From assembly GCA_038277395.1 (NCBI GenBank), contig CM076190.1, positions 185,258,001 through 185,322,000 on the forward strand: DNA of 64,000 bases, read 5' to 3'. Below are positions 52,985-61,922 of the stretch, piece after piece (position 1 is the stretch's first letter; every line of letters begins with the position of its first letter). A program made the translations under genes and the position numbers. Source of the stretch: Dryocosmus kuriphilus. Its lineage: Eukaryota > Arthropoda > Insecta > Hymenoptera > Cynipidae. Under the pieces are notes generated by a model. That model worked only from the letters and a program-made list of their open reading frames with translations. It made no database searches and was not told the origin of the DNA.

Positions 52985-54316
52985 ATGGAAAACAAGATGA
53001 ACAATATAGTGGGTACGATTAGAACAAGACGGCAAATAGCAGAGGAAGACCAGACAAAGAGAAGAATGGAGGAGGACAATCTCGAACAAACAATAACAAG
53101 TATGGACGAAGTAGTAGAGAGCCAGGAAACTGGGGGGCTAGAAGGAGAGAATCAAAGAAGGGAAGAAAAATTTTGGATGGAGATAAATAAGAAATTAAAG
53201 GAAATGGAAGAAAGGACAAAAAGAATTCTTGAGGAAGAAAAAAAATACCGAGATAGACAAGAAACTTTGAAAGAAAAGGCAATTCAAAAAAGGATAAACG
53301 ATATCCAAACTAACCTGAGTTATTCAATTGAGACAGCGACCACTCTAACACAGAGTATCGAAGAAAAAGGAAACCGAATGCAGAGTCAGCTGGAACGATT
53401 AGAAACGGCCCTGTTTAGAATGGTAGAAAGAGTCAAAGAAAATGAAGAAAGAGAGAATGGAGTAAATAATACAAAATCGAATATAAAATACGTGCTACCG
53501 GAGTTTAATGGAGAAGGAAGTCCAGTAAAATATTTACAACAACTGGAACAGTACTGGGTGGCAGTAAAGCCACGATCCTGCGAAACTGAATATCTCCTAG
53601 AGAGATCACTATCAGGCACACCAGGTGATTGGTGGCAGATAGTGAAAACCCAGATCACAGATTTGAATACATTTAAAAATAAATTCCGCCAACGATTCTG
53701 GAACGAGCAAAGCCAACATGACCTCAGAAAGAAACTGGAATTTGGAACGTACCAGGCCGGCCAGGATGGCACACGTGCGGAATATGCGACGAAAATAATC
53801 GCCCAAATACAGGAAATCAACCCAATACCGGAAGCAAAAGAAACGATTAAGAAAATGGCACGACATTTCAACGACGAGATCAGATACGCCATCGTGGGTC
53901 GTGGAATACGAGGATATGAGGACCTAATTGAAATCCTGGAAGAATTCGATAAAATTGGTCCAAAGAATAAGGGACAATATGAGAGCAAAGAAAAAAGCAG
54001 CGCACGCATCGACTCAACAATACCCGGCAATGGATCTTGGAGATCACAGAACAACGGGGGAAATCACAACCGTGCGAACTATGGAAACCAAAATTGGTCG
54101 CAAAATTACAACAACAACCGACCCAATGGGTACAAGCCTAATCCAAATAATCAGAACCCAAGAAATGACAACACCTCCTGGAGACAAAATTCTAACCAGC
54201 CCCCTTTTAAAGTCCAACATTTTGAGTTAGAAGGGGATGAAGAAAATGGAATAAGGGAGGAAAACCAGGAGGAAGCCAGCAATCAGTCGGGAAACGGGCC
54301 AGCACCACGTCCGTAG
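52985..54316 (+). CDS. Gypsy gag (443 aa), without CCHC knuckle
   Basis: Intact. Residues about 1-170 are charged and coiled-coil-like (KKLKEMEERTKRILEEEKK). The capsid-type core starts with LPEFNGEGSPVKYLQQLEQY and GTPGDWWQIVKTQITDLNTF (about 53,495-53,680), then KFRQRFWNEQSQHDLRKKLE. The tail (54,000-54,200) is rich in Asn, Gly and Arg (NNGGNHNRANYGNQNWSQNY), probably replacing the usual zinc knuckle for RNA binding. It forms the particle. Pol is reached through a -1 shift at 54,289. Confidence 0.93.
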   Translation: MENKMNNIVGTIRTRRQIAEEDQTKRRMEEDNLEQTITSMDEVVESQETGGLEGENQRREEKFWMEINKKLKEMEERTKRILEEEKKYRDRQETLKEKAIQKRINDIQTNLSYSIETATTLTQSIEEKGNRMQSQLERLETALFRMVERVKENEERENGVNNTKSNIKYVLPEFNGEGSPVKYLQQLEQYWVAVKPRSCETEYLLERSLSGTPGDWWQIVKTQITDLNTFKNKFRQRFWNEQSQHDLRKKLEFGTYQAGQDGTRAEYATKIIAQIQEINPIPEAKETIKKMARHFNDEIRYAIVGRGIRGYEDLIEILEEFDKIGPKNKGQYESKEKSSARIDSTIPGNGSWRSQNNGGNHNRANYGNQNWSQNYNNNRPNGYKPNPNNQNPRNDNTSWRQNSNQPPFKVQHFELEGDEENGIREENQEEASNQSGNGPAPRP

Positions 54317-55105
54317 AAAAACATCCAGAGGCTGACGTGGTGAAAAACAAAATATACACCACACACATGATTACTAGTATGAGAAAGGATTTAATGAGCG
54401 AAAATATGGACGACACACCAAAAAGAAAATCCCGATGCTACACAACCAATTTAATAATAGGAGGGATCTTGACAACAGCATTAATTGATACGGGCGCCGA
54501 AATTACGTGCATATCGGAAGAATTTATCAATAATAATCGAGAGAGATTTGACCGATACCCAAGTCTTCCCCTCACTGGGATCTCAGTGGCAGGACCAATG
54601 GGGGGCAAACCAGTAAAGTTAAACAAGCAAATATATGCTGACGTCCTATTAAGTCACGTGAACGTCCCCGTGGCTTTCCTGGTGATACCCCGCCTATCCA
54701 GAACGTGCATCATTGGAATTGACATGTTGGATGAGCACAAGGCAAAAATCGACCTCGACACAAAAACATTGGTACTTCCATATCTAGAGGGAAGTCCCAG
54801 TGTGAGGATAGTTCAAGAGGAGAGCTCAAACAGTGAGGAAAAATCACATAAATTAAATTTAATTAGAGAAGCCAATAGTACAGAAATGAATGGAGAACCA
54901 CTGACCTCTGAAGAACCATCCGATATAGAAAACCTGCCAATAGAGATTTCACAAAAAGAAATACAAACTAAAGTGGGAGAAATCGCCAATCTGGACACTG
55001 AAATAAAAGAAAAATTAGCCGAAACCTTGGGGAAATACAGAAAAATATTCCGAAGGGAACCCGGATTATTAACAACCTACCAACATACTTTAAAAATAAA
55101 AGAAG
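54241..55105 (+). CDS. Gypsy pol, protease and RT N-terminus
   Basis: Read in the -1 frame from the gag overlap. The aspartic protease has LIDTGAEITCISEEF (about 54,482) and TCIIGIDMLDEH (about 54,707). It then runs through an acidic linker into LGKYRKIFRREPGLLTTYQH (about 55,033-55,092), the start of RT. The frame is lost in a run of T at about 55,111-55,120. The next piece continues one frame over, so one T was probably gained. Confidence 0.92.
54289..54342 (+). promoter_or_regulatory. Programmed -1 ribosomal frameshift signal (gag-pol)
   Basis: The slippery heptamer G GGA AAC (54,289-54,295) sits in the gag frame, 19 bp before the gag stop codon. After a 7-nt spacer comes a perfect 9-bp stem, CACCACGTC (54,303-54,311) with GACGTGGTG (54,334-54,342), and a 22-nt loop. 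Gag is in frame 2 and pol in frame 1, exactly a -1 shift, and the pol frame is open from 54,241. Heptamer, spacing and stem all fit known retroviral-type -1 signals. Confidence 0.8.
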
Positions 55106-56155
55106 AAAACTTTTTTTTTTGGACGCAGCTACCCAATACCAATGGCATATCGTGAGAGGGTAGGAGAGGAAATCCAAAGAATGCTTGCAATGGGAATTAT
55201 CCAAAGATCAGAAAGTCCTTACATAAATCCAATTGTGCCCGTCATAAAAAAGGACGGTGCAATAAGATTGTGCTTAGACGCGAGAAAGCTCAATGAAATC
55301 CTGCTCGAGGATTGGGAATGCCCTGAGCCAGCGGAAATTTTATTTCAGCGGTGCAAGGGTACGAAAGTCATGTCAAGTCTTGACATGACAAGCAGCTTTT
55401 GGCAAGTCCCATTGCATCCAAATTCTAGACAATACACGGCATTTCAATACCAAGGAAAGAGTTACGAGTTTTTAGTCGTACCTTTCGGACTAAAAACGAG
55501 CACTGCCGCCTTAGTACGGGGCTTAGACCACGCATTACGCGGAATCGGCGATCACGTCATGACCTTCGTCGATGACACCTTGATCACCTCGGAATCTCAT
55601 TCTCAGCATCTTGAACATCTACAGGAATTATTTCATAGGCTAGAAATGAATAATTTAACACTCAATCTGGAAAAATCCAAATTTTTTCGACAAGAAACAA
55701 AATTTCTGGGATTTATTTTAACAACAGAAGGAATTAAGCCCGATCCAGATAAAGTAAAGAGCATACGAGAATTTCCACCACCAAAAAACGTAAAACAACT
55801 AAGAGGATTCTTAGGACTGATCAACTTTTACTCGAAGTTCAGTAATGAACATGCGGCTAGAACGGTACCTCTGCTAAGACTAATAAAAAAGGGCATTCCA
55901 TGGAAATGGGATATGGAAATGCAGCAAAGTTTCGAAAAAGTGAAAAACTTATTTTGTGAATCGATATTGTTATACTTTCCGGATCCCATGCAAAAATATT
56001 ACCTTGAGACGGACGCAAGCAATTACGCTTTAGGCGCTGTATTATATCAAATAAACAAGAATAAAGAAAAGGAAATTATAACGCTCGCTAGTCGAACTCT
56101 CAAGGGATCTGAGAGATTGCATACTTCACGACGGAAAAGGAACTTTTGGCATTAG
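55106..56155 (+). pseudogene. Gypsy pol, RT and start of RNase H (frame-shifted piece)
   Basis: RT motifs: GIIQRSESPYINPIVPVIKK, RLCLDARKLNE, SSLDMTSSFWQVPLH (first catalytic Asp), VVPFGLKTSTAALV, MTFVDDTLITSE (catalytic FVDD, about 55,560-55,595), FLGFILTTEGIKPDP, LRGFLGLINFYSKF. RNase H starts YYLETDASNYALGAVLYQ (about 55,999). Near 56,115-56,125 the frame shifts back: TLKGSER is followed out of frame by YFTTEKELLALVWALQKF. The two shifts compensate. Confidence 0.92.
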
Positions 56156-57714
56156 TCTGGGCATTACAGAAATTCCGGACCTATTTACAAGGAGCGGATA
56201 TCGTTAATAGAACCGATCATATGGCTCTAACATTTTTGAAAACCTGTAAGTTTGTGAATGCTCGACTTACAAGATGGATCCTGGCAATACAGGACTACAA
56301 GATAACCATTGAACATCTACATGGAAAAGAGAACGTGGTGGCCGACGTTTTAAGCAGAATCCACCATAATGGCCACGACGAAAATCATCGGAAAGGCATA
56401 AAAGTATTTATTAATGCTTTGCAATACATGGGAACGCCTGAAATCAGGGACAAAATACAAAGAATATCACACTTACAGGAAAAAGATGAAGAAATTCAAA
56501 AGATTAAGGGGCTCCTTTCAGCAGGTAAGGATCTATCGACACGATATGAATTAGAAAATAACATACTTTACAAAAAAAGTGGAGACCTCTTACATGTATA
56601 TGCACCAAGGGACCTCATATATCAATTAATATGGGAATGTCACTTCACCTATGGCCACACGGGTGCAGAAAAAACACATAAGACCTTGAGAGAAAATTTC
56701 TACTTTCCTAGACTCGCAAAAATAATCCGACAACAAATTGCAACATGCGACTCGTGCCAGCGAAATAAAGTGAGTACGACCGCATCACAGGCCATCATGG
56801 AAACAGTACTTTCAACAGCACCACTAGAATTAATCTCTATAGACTTCTATGGACCCCTGACCAAGGCAAAACACGGATATGAGCATTTATTAGTCATGAT
56901 GGACACTTTCTCAAAATATACGAAGTTATATCCATTAAAAAAGGCAACATGCGCAGCAACAATAAGAAAGCTCGATGAATTTATCACAAATATTGGGAAA
57001 CCCACTAAAATTCTCTCAGATCGTGGAACTCAATTCATGAGCAAACAATGGGATGCCGCTTTAAAAGAACGAGGCATAAGGATGATATTAACGTCAATTA
57101 GACACCCGCAGGCCAACATGGTCGAAAGGGTCAACAGAGAGCTGGCACGACTCTTTCGGACCCTTCTGTCGCGTGACAAGCACCACACCTGGTTTCACCA
57201 GGTAGAAAATATCGAGACTATTATAAATGAGTCCTACCACGAGACAACTGAGATGACCCCCCACGAGGCAATGTGGGGACGACCACCCCACCGCTGGTGG
57301 ACAGAGCTGTTGCCACGCGCGCCAGATGATCAACCAGTGAATAGAGAAACTCAGGTAATTCTATTAAGAGAACGGATAAAAAGGAAAAGAAAACAACGCA
57401 TTGACCGACTAAACAAAAATAAAAAGGGCATAACATATAAACCTGGAGACTGGGTGTTAGCGAAAGCACATAACGTGTCGAACACCGCGCTGGGGACAAT
57501 GGCAAAGTTTTTGTCATTATATGAAGGCCCATACATAGTAAAAAAACAAATAGCCACAAATGTATATATTCTGAGATCAGCGGAAAATGAAAAAGAGAGA
57601 GGCCAGTTTCATGCAGACGATCTCAGGAAGTATAAGAAGCTCCTGAGAGAAGGGGAACTGGAAGGAAGAAAGGAGGGGATGAACCTGGAAAAGCAAGCCA
57701 ACATGGAACAGTGA
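56125..57714 (+). CDS. Gypsy pol, RNase H end and integrase
   Basis: RNase H end: YFTTEKELLALVWALQKF, NRTDHMALTFL, HLHGKENVVADVLSR. The integrase finger has ECHFTYGHTGAEKTH and ATCDSCQRNK (HHCC, about 56,635-56,770). The core shows ISIDFYGPLTKAKHGYEHLL (first Asp), KILSDRGTQFMSKQW (second Asp) and HPQANMVERVNRELARL (Glu), so the DDE triad is intact. The C-terminus has KPGDWVLAKAH and a chromodomain-free basic end. It inserts cDNA into host DNA. Confidence 0.95.
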   Translation, partial: FTTEKELLALVWALQKFRTYLQGADIVNRTDHMALTFLKTCKFVNARLTRWILAIQDYKITIEHLHGKENVVADVLSRIHHNGHDENHRKGIKVFINALQYMGTPEIRDKIQRISHLQEKDEEIQKIKGLLSAGKDLSTRYELENNILYKKSGDLLHVYAPRDLIYQLIWECHFTYGHTGAEKTHKTLRENFYFPRLAKIIRQQIATCDSCQRNKVSTTASQAIMETVLSTAPLELISIDFYGPLTKAKHGYEHLLVMMDTFSKYTKLYPLKKATCAATIRKLDEFITNIGKPTKILSDRGTQFMSKQWDAALKERGIRMILTSIRHPQANMVERVNRELARLFRTLLSRDKHHTWFHQVENIETIINESYHETTEMTPHEAMWGRPPHRWWTELLPRAPDDQPVNRETQVILLRERIKRKRKQRIDRLNKNKKGITYKPGDWVLAKAHNVSNTALGTMAKFLSLYEGPYIVKKQIATNVYILRSAENEKERGQFHADDLRKYKKLLREGELEGRKEGMNLEKQANMEQ

Positions 57715-57752
57715 AAAGCTGACCAAGATCAGTAGGAAGCCAGCATCCCAAA

Positions 57753-58667
57753 ATGCCAGACGCAGCCACGCAGCGAGGCCTGAACGACACCAACCGGACT
57801 GTCAGCATCCAGTGCGACGTCAACAGCAGCACGGAGGATGTAATTGAGATCGAGGAGTCAGCACACCGCACGATGTACGCCAGACCCTACGTGCCGGTGA
57901 ATGTCCATAAGAAGAGCATAAGAAAACCAGGGATGAAAGTCTCAATGGTGATTGTAAAAATTAATAAGGACCGCCGGAAGCAAGGAGTTGGAGTGAAGGA
58001 AAGTGACTTGGCGGGAGATACGAACAGCGAAGCAGTAGTGAAGGAAGTAGGGACCACCGAGAGCATCTTCGAGATCAACGCGCTGCAGAAGATTGATCTA
58101 AACATCAGGAGGGCGAGAGAAAAACCCCACGGTCTTACGCGACAAGAAATTCTGCTCGCGGACTTGGTCAAGAACTGGCAGACCACGGCCCGGGAGAGAA
58201 ACCAGTCATTGAATAAGTGGAAGGTGTTTCGGGAGGAAAAATTGAAAAGACTGAAAAATATAAGACCTAAGGGTCCCAAAAATGGAACAGCGGGAGCCTT
58301 ACGCAAAGGCACAGGCGACAATGGGAAAGCCGAGGCAGGTTTCCAGCAAACTAAACCGGCCAAGGTAGATGATGGAAGAGCCATAAACCTGTCTGGAGGA
58401 AATGAATGGTGCCATAAAGAAAATACCCAACTCAAACCTGAGACGATGGAAGATGGACAGCAGGGGGATTCTCGACCTCCACCCACAATAGTCGGAGGAT
58501 CATGGAGCGCTACGACCCACCACCATGCGGAACTCTGGCAAATGTTTAGAGAATGGTCGCCGAGTCAAAAGTGGCCCATTGGAAAGGAATGGAAACGGGA
58601 GGCACGAGATCAGAATATGAGACCGGAGAGCAGCTGCCGAAGGATTAACAAGCGTTTGAAATTCTAG
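57753..58667 (+). CDS. Gypsy third ORF (304 aa), unknown, in the env position
   Basis: An intact ATG ORF starting 38 bp after pol and ending 63 bp before the 3' LTR. It is basic and hydrophilic: RTMYARPYVPVNVHKKSIRK, KVSMVIVKINKDRRKQGVGV, REKPHGLTRQEILLADLVKN, FREEKLKRLKNIRPKGPKNG, SWSATTHHHAELWQMFREW. I see no signal peptide and no membrane segment, so it does not look like an envelope protein. It might bind nucleic acid. It starts in frame 3, different from the integrase frame, so a spliced or reinitiated message would be needed. Confidence 0.8.
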   Translation: MPDAATQRGLNDTNRTVSIQCDVNSSTEDVIEIEESAHRTMYARPYVPVNVHKKSIRKPGMKVSMVIVKINKDRRKQGVGVKESDLAGDTNSEAVVKEVGTTESIFEINALQKIDLNIRRAREKPHGLTRQEILLADLVKNWQTTARERNQSLNKWKVFREEKLKRLKNIRPKGPKNGTAGALRKGTGDNGKAEAGFQQTKPAKVDDGRAINLSGGNEWCHKENTQLKPETMEDGQQGDSRPPPTIVGGSWSATTHHHAELWQMFREWSPSQKWPIGKEWKREARDQNMRPESSCRRINKRLKF

Positions 58668-58718
58668 TCCCTGAAGGAAAAGTGAACGCTCGGGAAGTGA
58701 ATTAGGGACTAGAATCTC

Positions 58719-58729
58719 AGGGGGGCAGA
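58719..58729 (+). other. Gypsy polypurine tract
   Basis: AGGGGGGCAGA ends exactly at the 3' LTR start (58,730), as expected for the plus-strand primer. Confidence 0.9.
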
Positions 58730-60373
58730 TGTGACAAGTGAGATAAAAAACAAGATGAGTGTTGTGAAGTGAGAATTACAGGGTGCAAAGCCTGTGCGTA
58801 GGCATACACAGGAGCACCTAGGGTGTGGAATAAGGTGGTAACAGACTTGCAGGGGACGCTTAGCGCGCAAGGCCAGACTATTCCACCCACACAAGTCGGG
58901 GGTGGAGTGGGAGCATTAGCGAGGGGTGAACCCATAAAAAGGCAGAGCCAGGGAAAAATAGGGAGATTTTGTGAGGAGCCACACAACCGAGAAGATCAGC
59001 TTCCCTTACAGTCTCGCCTGGGAGTGACAGGGATTGATCCCTGCCCACTGCCAGAACAGGCTAGTCCTCTTAAAGATCAGATATTTGCTCTCGTTTCTGT
59101 TGGCTCCACGAGTAATAGAATATGATAGAATAACTACGCGAATTAATTGTGAATCGGTGAAAAGAAATAAGAACATTGTGTAAATTAGCTAATAAGTGAA
59201 AATAAACAGATTTAAGATTTTATGTGTATAACGATATAAAGGTGTTTGGGGGAAAGAATATTATCAGATAACTACGATTTCTTCGCGAGTTCAAGGTGAA
59301 TCGGTAAATGTGGAAAGGAAAATAGAATACTGTGTAAAATAAATGATAAGTGCAGATAAAAGGATTAAAGACTTCATGAGTGTGTGTTAAAATACAAAAG
59401 TGTCTGGGGAAGAAAGCCCTACAAATTTATAAAGAGAGAAGCGACGTAGTGAACAGTGCGTGAGAGTGAGAAAGCTAGGGACTCGATTCAGGTAAGGCGT
59501 TAGGACGAGGAGAATCAGAGGCAGAGGTAGTAAATATTAAAGAAAGGTTCCATTTCTCGGGATGTCAAATAATCAAACAATCCAATGACCACAATTTGGT
59601 AAAAGACACTGATTTATTGGTGCCTTCATCCACAATTGGATCATGGTGCTGATTAACGCGAGTACAGAGAAAAATTTCAGTTAAAAGGAATTCCAACACT
59701 CCTTACTTTTCGATTTCGTACAAAGTGGGAATTTATTCCCACTTTCATCGCAAATCAAAAGCCAGGTGCGGAAAGATTGACACGTGCGGGATCAAGCTGT
59801 AGAGAAGTGCCTACCTCCCTCTCCTCCTCCTGGCACCACGAGCGCAGGTAGTATTGGGGAAGCCCATTGTTTTGAGGCAATCCTAAATAAGAAATATTAA
59901 GAGAGAAGTGTGCATGCGACGGGACTGACAGGTGCTAGGTAGTAACCCCATAGAGGGAAATAATCGCTTACTAATGACTATTGTTATGACTTCTTAGTGG
60001 GTCGTGCGAATAAATATTTAGGGTAGTAATGTCAGAGACTCCGGTAACCCCAGTGACCCACTGAGTGTACCGAGAATTGCGGGCAGGTCGAACGAAAATT
60101 AAAGAGACCTAGACAGTGAGAATTTAAAGATTTGTATTCTGGATTTTCTGTTATAAGAGAGAGATTTTATCTTGAGATACTTCGGAATATTGTATGAATA
60201 AAATTAATCTGTATATAAAATAGGCTAGAGGTTTTATGAATAAACTGTATGTATTACATAATCAATTTGAGATTCTTATTCTTAGTTCGTAGGAACCTTC
60301 TTTTAAGTAAGAATAAAGAATAAAAATAAAAATAAAATAAAATAACGTATAAAATAATTAACAAAAAGTTACA
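58730..60373 (+). repeat. Gypsy 3' LTR
   Basis: Near-identical to the 5' LTR. It differs by one missing C near 59,107, a missing CTT near 60,283 and about three substitutions. 1644 bp. It is followed by ATAT. Confidence 0.97.
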
Positions 60374-60435
60374 ATATATATGAATGTTTGATTCTGATCA
60401 TTTTTTAAGTAGATTAGTTTTTGAGGAGGTATATA
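60374..60435. repeat. Right arm of the palindrome split by the gypsy element
   Basis: ATATATATGAATGTTTGATTC through GGAGGTATA, the inverse of 50,930-50,985. It continues into the mariner end at 60,436. Confidence 0.9.
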
Positions 60436-61762
60436 CGAGGTGTGTCCGAAAACTATCCGCCCTGCATTGATATCTCCGCATTGGTGCTATTTTTCGTCAT
60501 CCGGGCCATGGTATCCTTCGAAGTAGTTCCCATTTGATTGAACCACATGCTCCCAGCGGTGCTTCCTCATCTTAAAGCAGTCCTCGAACACAGATTTTGG
60601 AATGGTTCAGCTCGCGCGTCGCATTACTCTGAATCATCTCGATGTCGTCGAACCGCTTTCCTTTGAGCGCCATTTTCAATTTTGGGAACAACCAAATGTT
60701 GCAGGGAGCTATGTCGGGACTGTACGGAGTCTGGCGAAGCTGCACAATCTTGTGTTTCGCCAAAAATTGCTGCATAAGGTTCGATGAATGCGCTGGCCCG
60801 TTATCGTGGTGAAGAAGCCAGTCACCGCTTGACCAGAAACGCGGTCGTTTTCTTCTCACGGCATCATACAATCTCTTCAGAACTTCAACGTAATATTCTT
60901 TGTTGATCGTCTCACCTCTTGTAGCAAATTCGTTGTGCACAGCACCCTCACAATCGAAAAAAATAATCAGCATTGATTTAACATGACTCCGACTTTGACA
61001 TGCTTTTATTCGGCCGTGGCTCGTCTGGACGCTTCCACTGTGAAGATTGTTTAGTTTCAGGATCGTAAACATAAATCCATGATTCATCACCAGTAATAAC
61101 CTTCTTAAGGACATTTTCATCATCACTGACCATTTCTAAGTTGTCCTGAGCGATTTCAGAGCGAAGGTCTTTCTGCTCGGTCGTGAGCAATTTCGGAATG
61201 AATTTCGCACACACGTGAGTCATTCCCAAAATCTTGTTCAAAATTTCCCAAACAGCACTTTTCGGTATTCCGAGATCATTTTTTACTTCACGAACAGTCA
61301 ATCGACGATCACGATCAATCGCAAGTCGCACACGCTCGATGTTTTCCGGTGTTGTCAGCAGAGGTCGGCCAGAACTAGGGTCACTGTCAACAAATGTGCG
61401 GCCATTTTTGAACCGCCTGTAACACTCCTTTATCTGTGTTATGCCCATACTTTTGTCCCCAAAGGCCTTCTGTATCATTTCAATAGTCTCCGTACAACTC
61501 CTGCCGAGATCGAAACAAAACTTGATGCAAATTCGTTGATCTCTTCTTGCTGTCATTTTCAACAGTACACAAATTCGACGAACGAAAAAAGCACGTTGGA
61601 CATAAACACACGCTTCACGTGACCCAAGGCGTTCGGCCGGTAACTACGGCATTCAGGGAGTTCGTGAGGGTCTACTGGTTACGCTCATAGCCCGCAGAGG
61701 CCGTTGGAACGCTCTGGCGCGAAGATATGAACGCAGGTTGGATAGTTTTCGGACACACCTCG
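60436..61762 (-). mobile_element. Mariner element, family 1, copy B
   Basis: The terminal inverted repeats CGAGGTGTGTCCGAAAACTA (left) and the same sequence (right, reverse-complemented) are flanked by TA on both sides. 1327 bp. It is close to copy A at 29.7-31.0 kb. Confidence 0.95.
60572..61562 (-). pseudogene. Mariner transposase, family 1, two frame breaks
   Basis: ATG at 61,562: DQRICIKFCFDLGRSCTETI, YRRFKNGRTFVDSDPSSGRP, RRLTVREVKNDLGIPKSAVW, KVITGDESWIYVYDPETK (about 61,090). The frame then shifts in a T run at about 61,005-61,010 and continues SRSHVKSMLIIFFDCEGAVH, HHDNGPAHSSNLMQQFLAKH and YSPDIAPCNIWLFPKLKMAL, ending early at 60,572 after another small deletion. The second catalytic block has HHDNGPAH, and the third has APCNIW where copy A has APCDFW, so the last catalytic Asp is lost. 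Confidence 0.92.
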
Positions 61763-61773
61763 TATATATAGTA

Positions 61774-61922
61774 TGGTGTATGAATGCGATATTTGGAACA
61801 CGTTCGTTATTTATTTTAAAATCACATCTCAAAGGGTAAAAGCCTGCATTCCGAAGGTCTTGAATAAATTGATTCTTTTTAAATAAATCAAACTGTTTTG
61901 CTCATAACCTGTTTTTCTAATA
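61774..61922 (+). repeat. Copia LTR end, second copy
   Basis: Matches 42,377-42,526 up to TTTTTCTAATA. What follows is not a primer-binding site, so this is a 3' LTR end or solo LTR. It lies directly beyond the mariner. Confidence 0.75.

Larger units (their letters stand above)
51062..60373 (+). mobile_element. Ty3/gypsy LTR retrotransposon, young and nearly intact
   Basis: Two LTRs (51,062-52,709 and 58,730-60,373), primer-binding site, small leader ORF, gag, a -1 frameshift signal, pol (protease, RT, RNase H, integrase) in two frame-shifted pieces, a third ORF and a polypurine tract. By eye the LTRs differ at about three bases and two small indels over 1.65 kb, so the insertion is recent. 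The gypsy clade was not assigned. Confidence 0.95.

Noticed and set aside
57753..58667. Envelope protein
   Set aside because: No signal peptide, no membrane span, no cysteine pattern; only the position is env-like.
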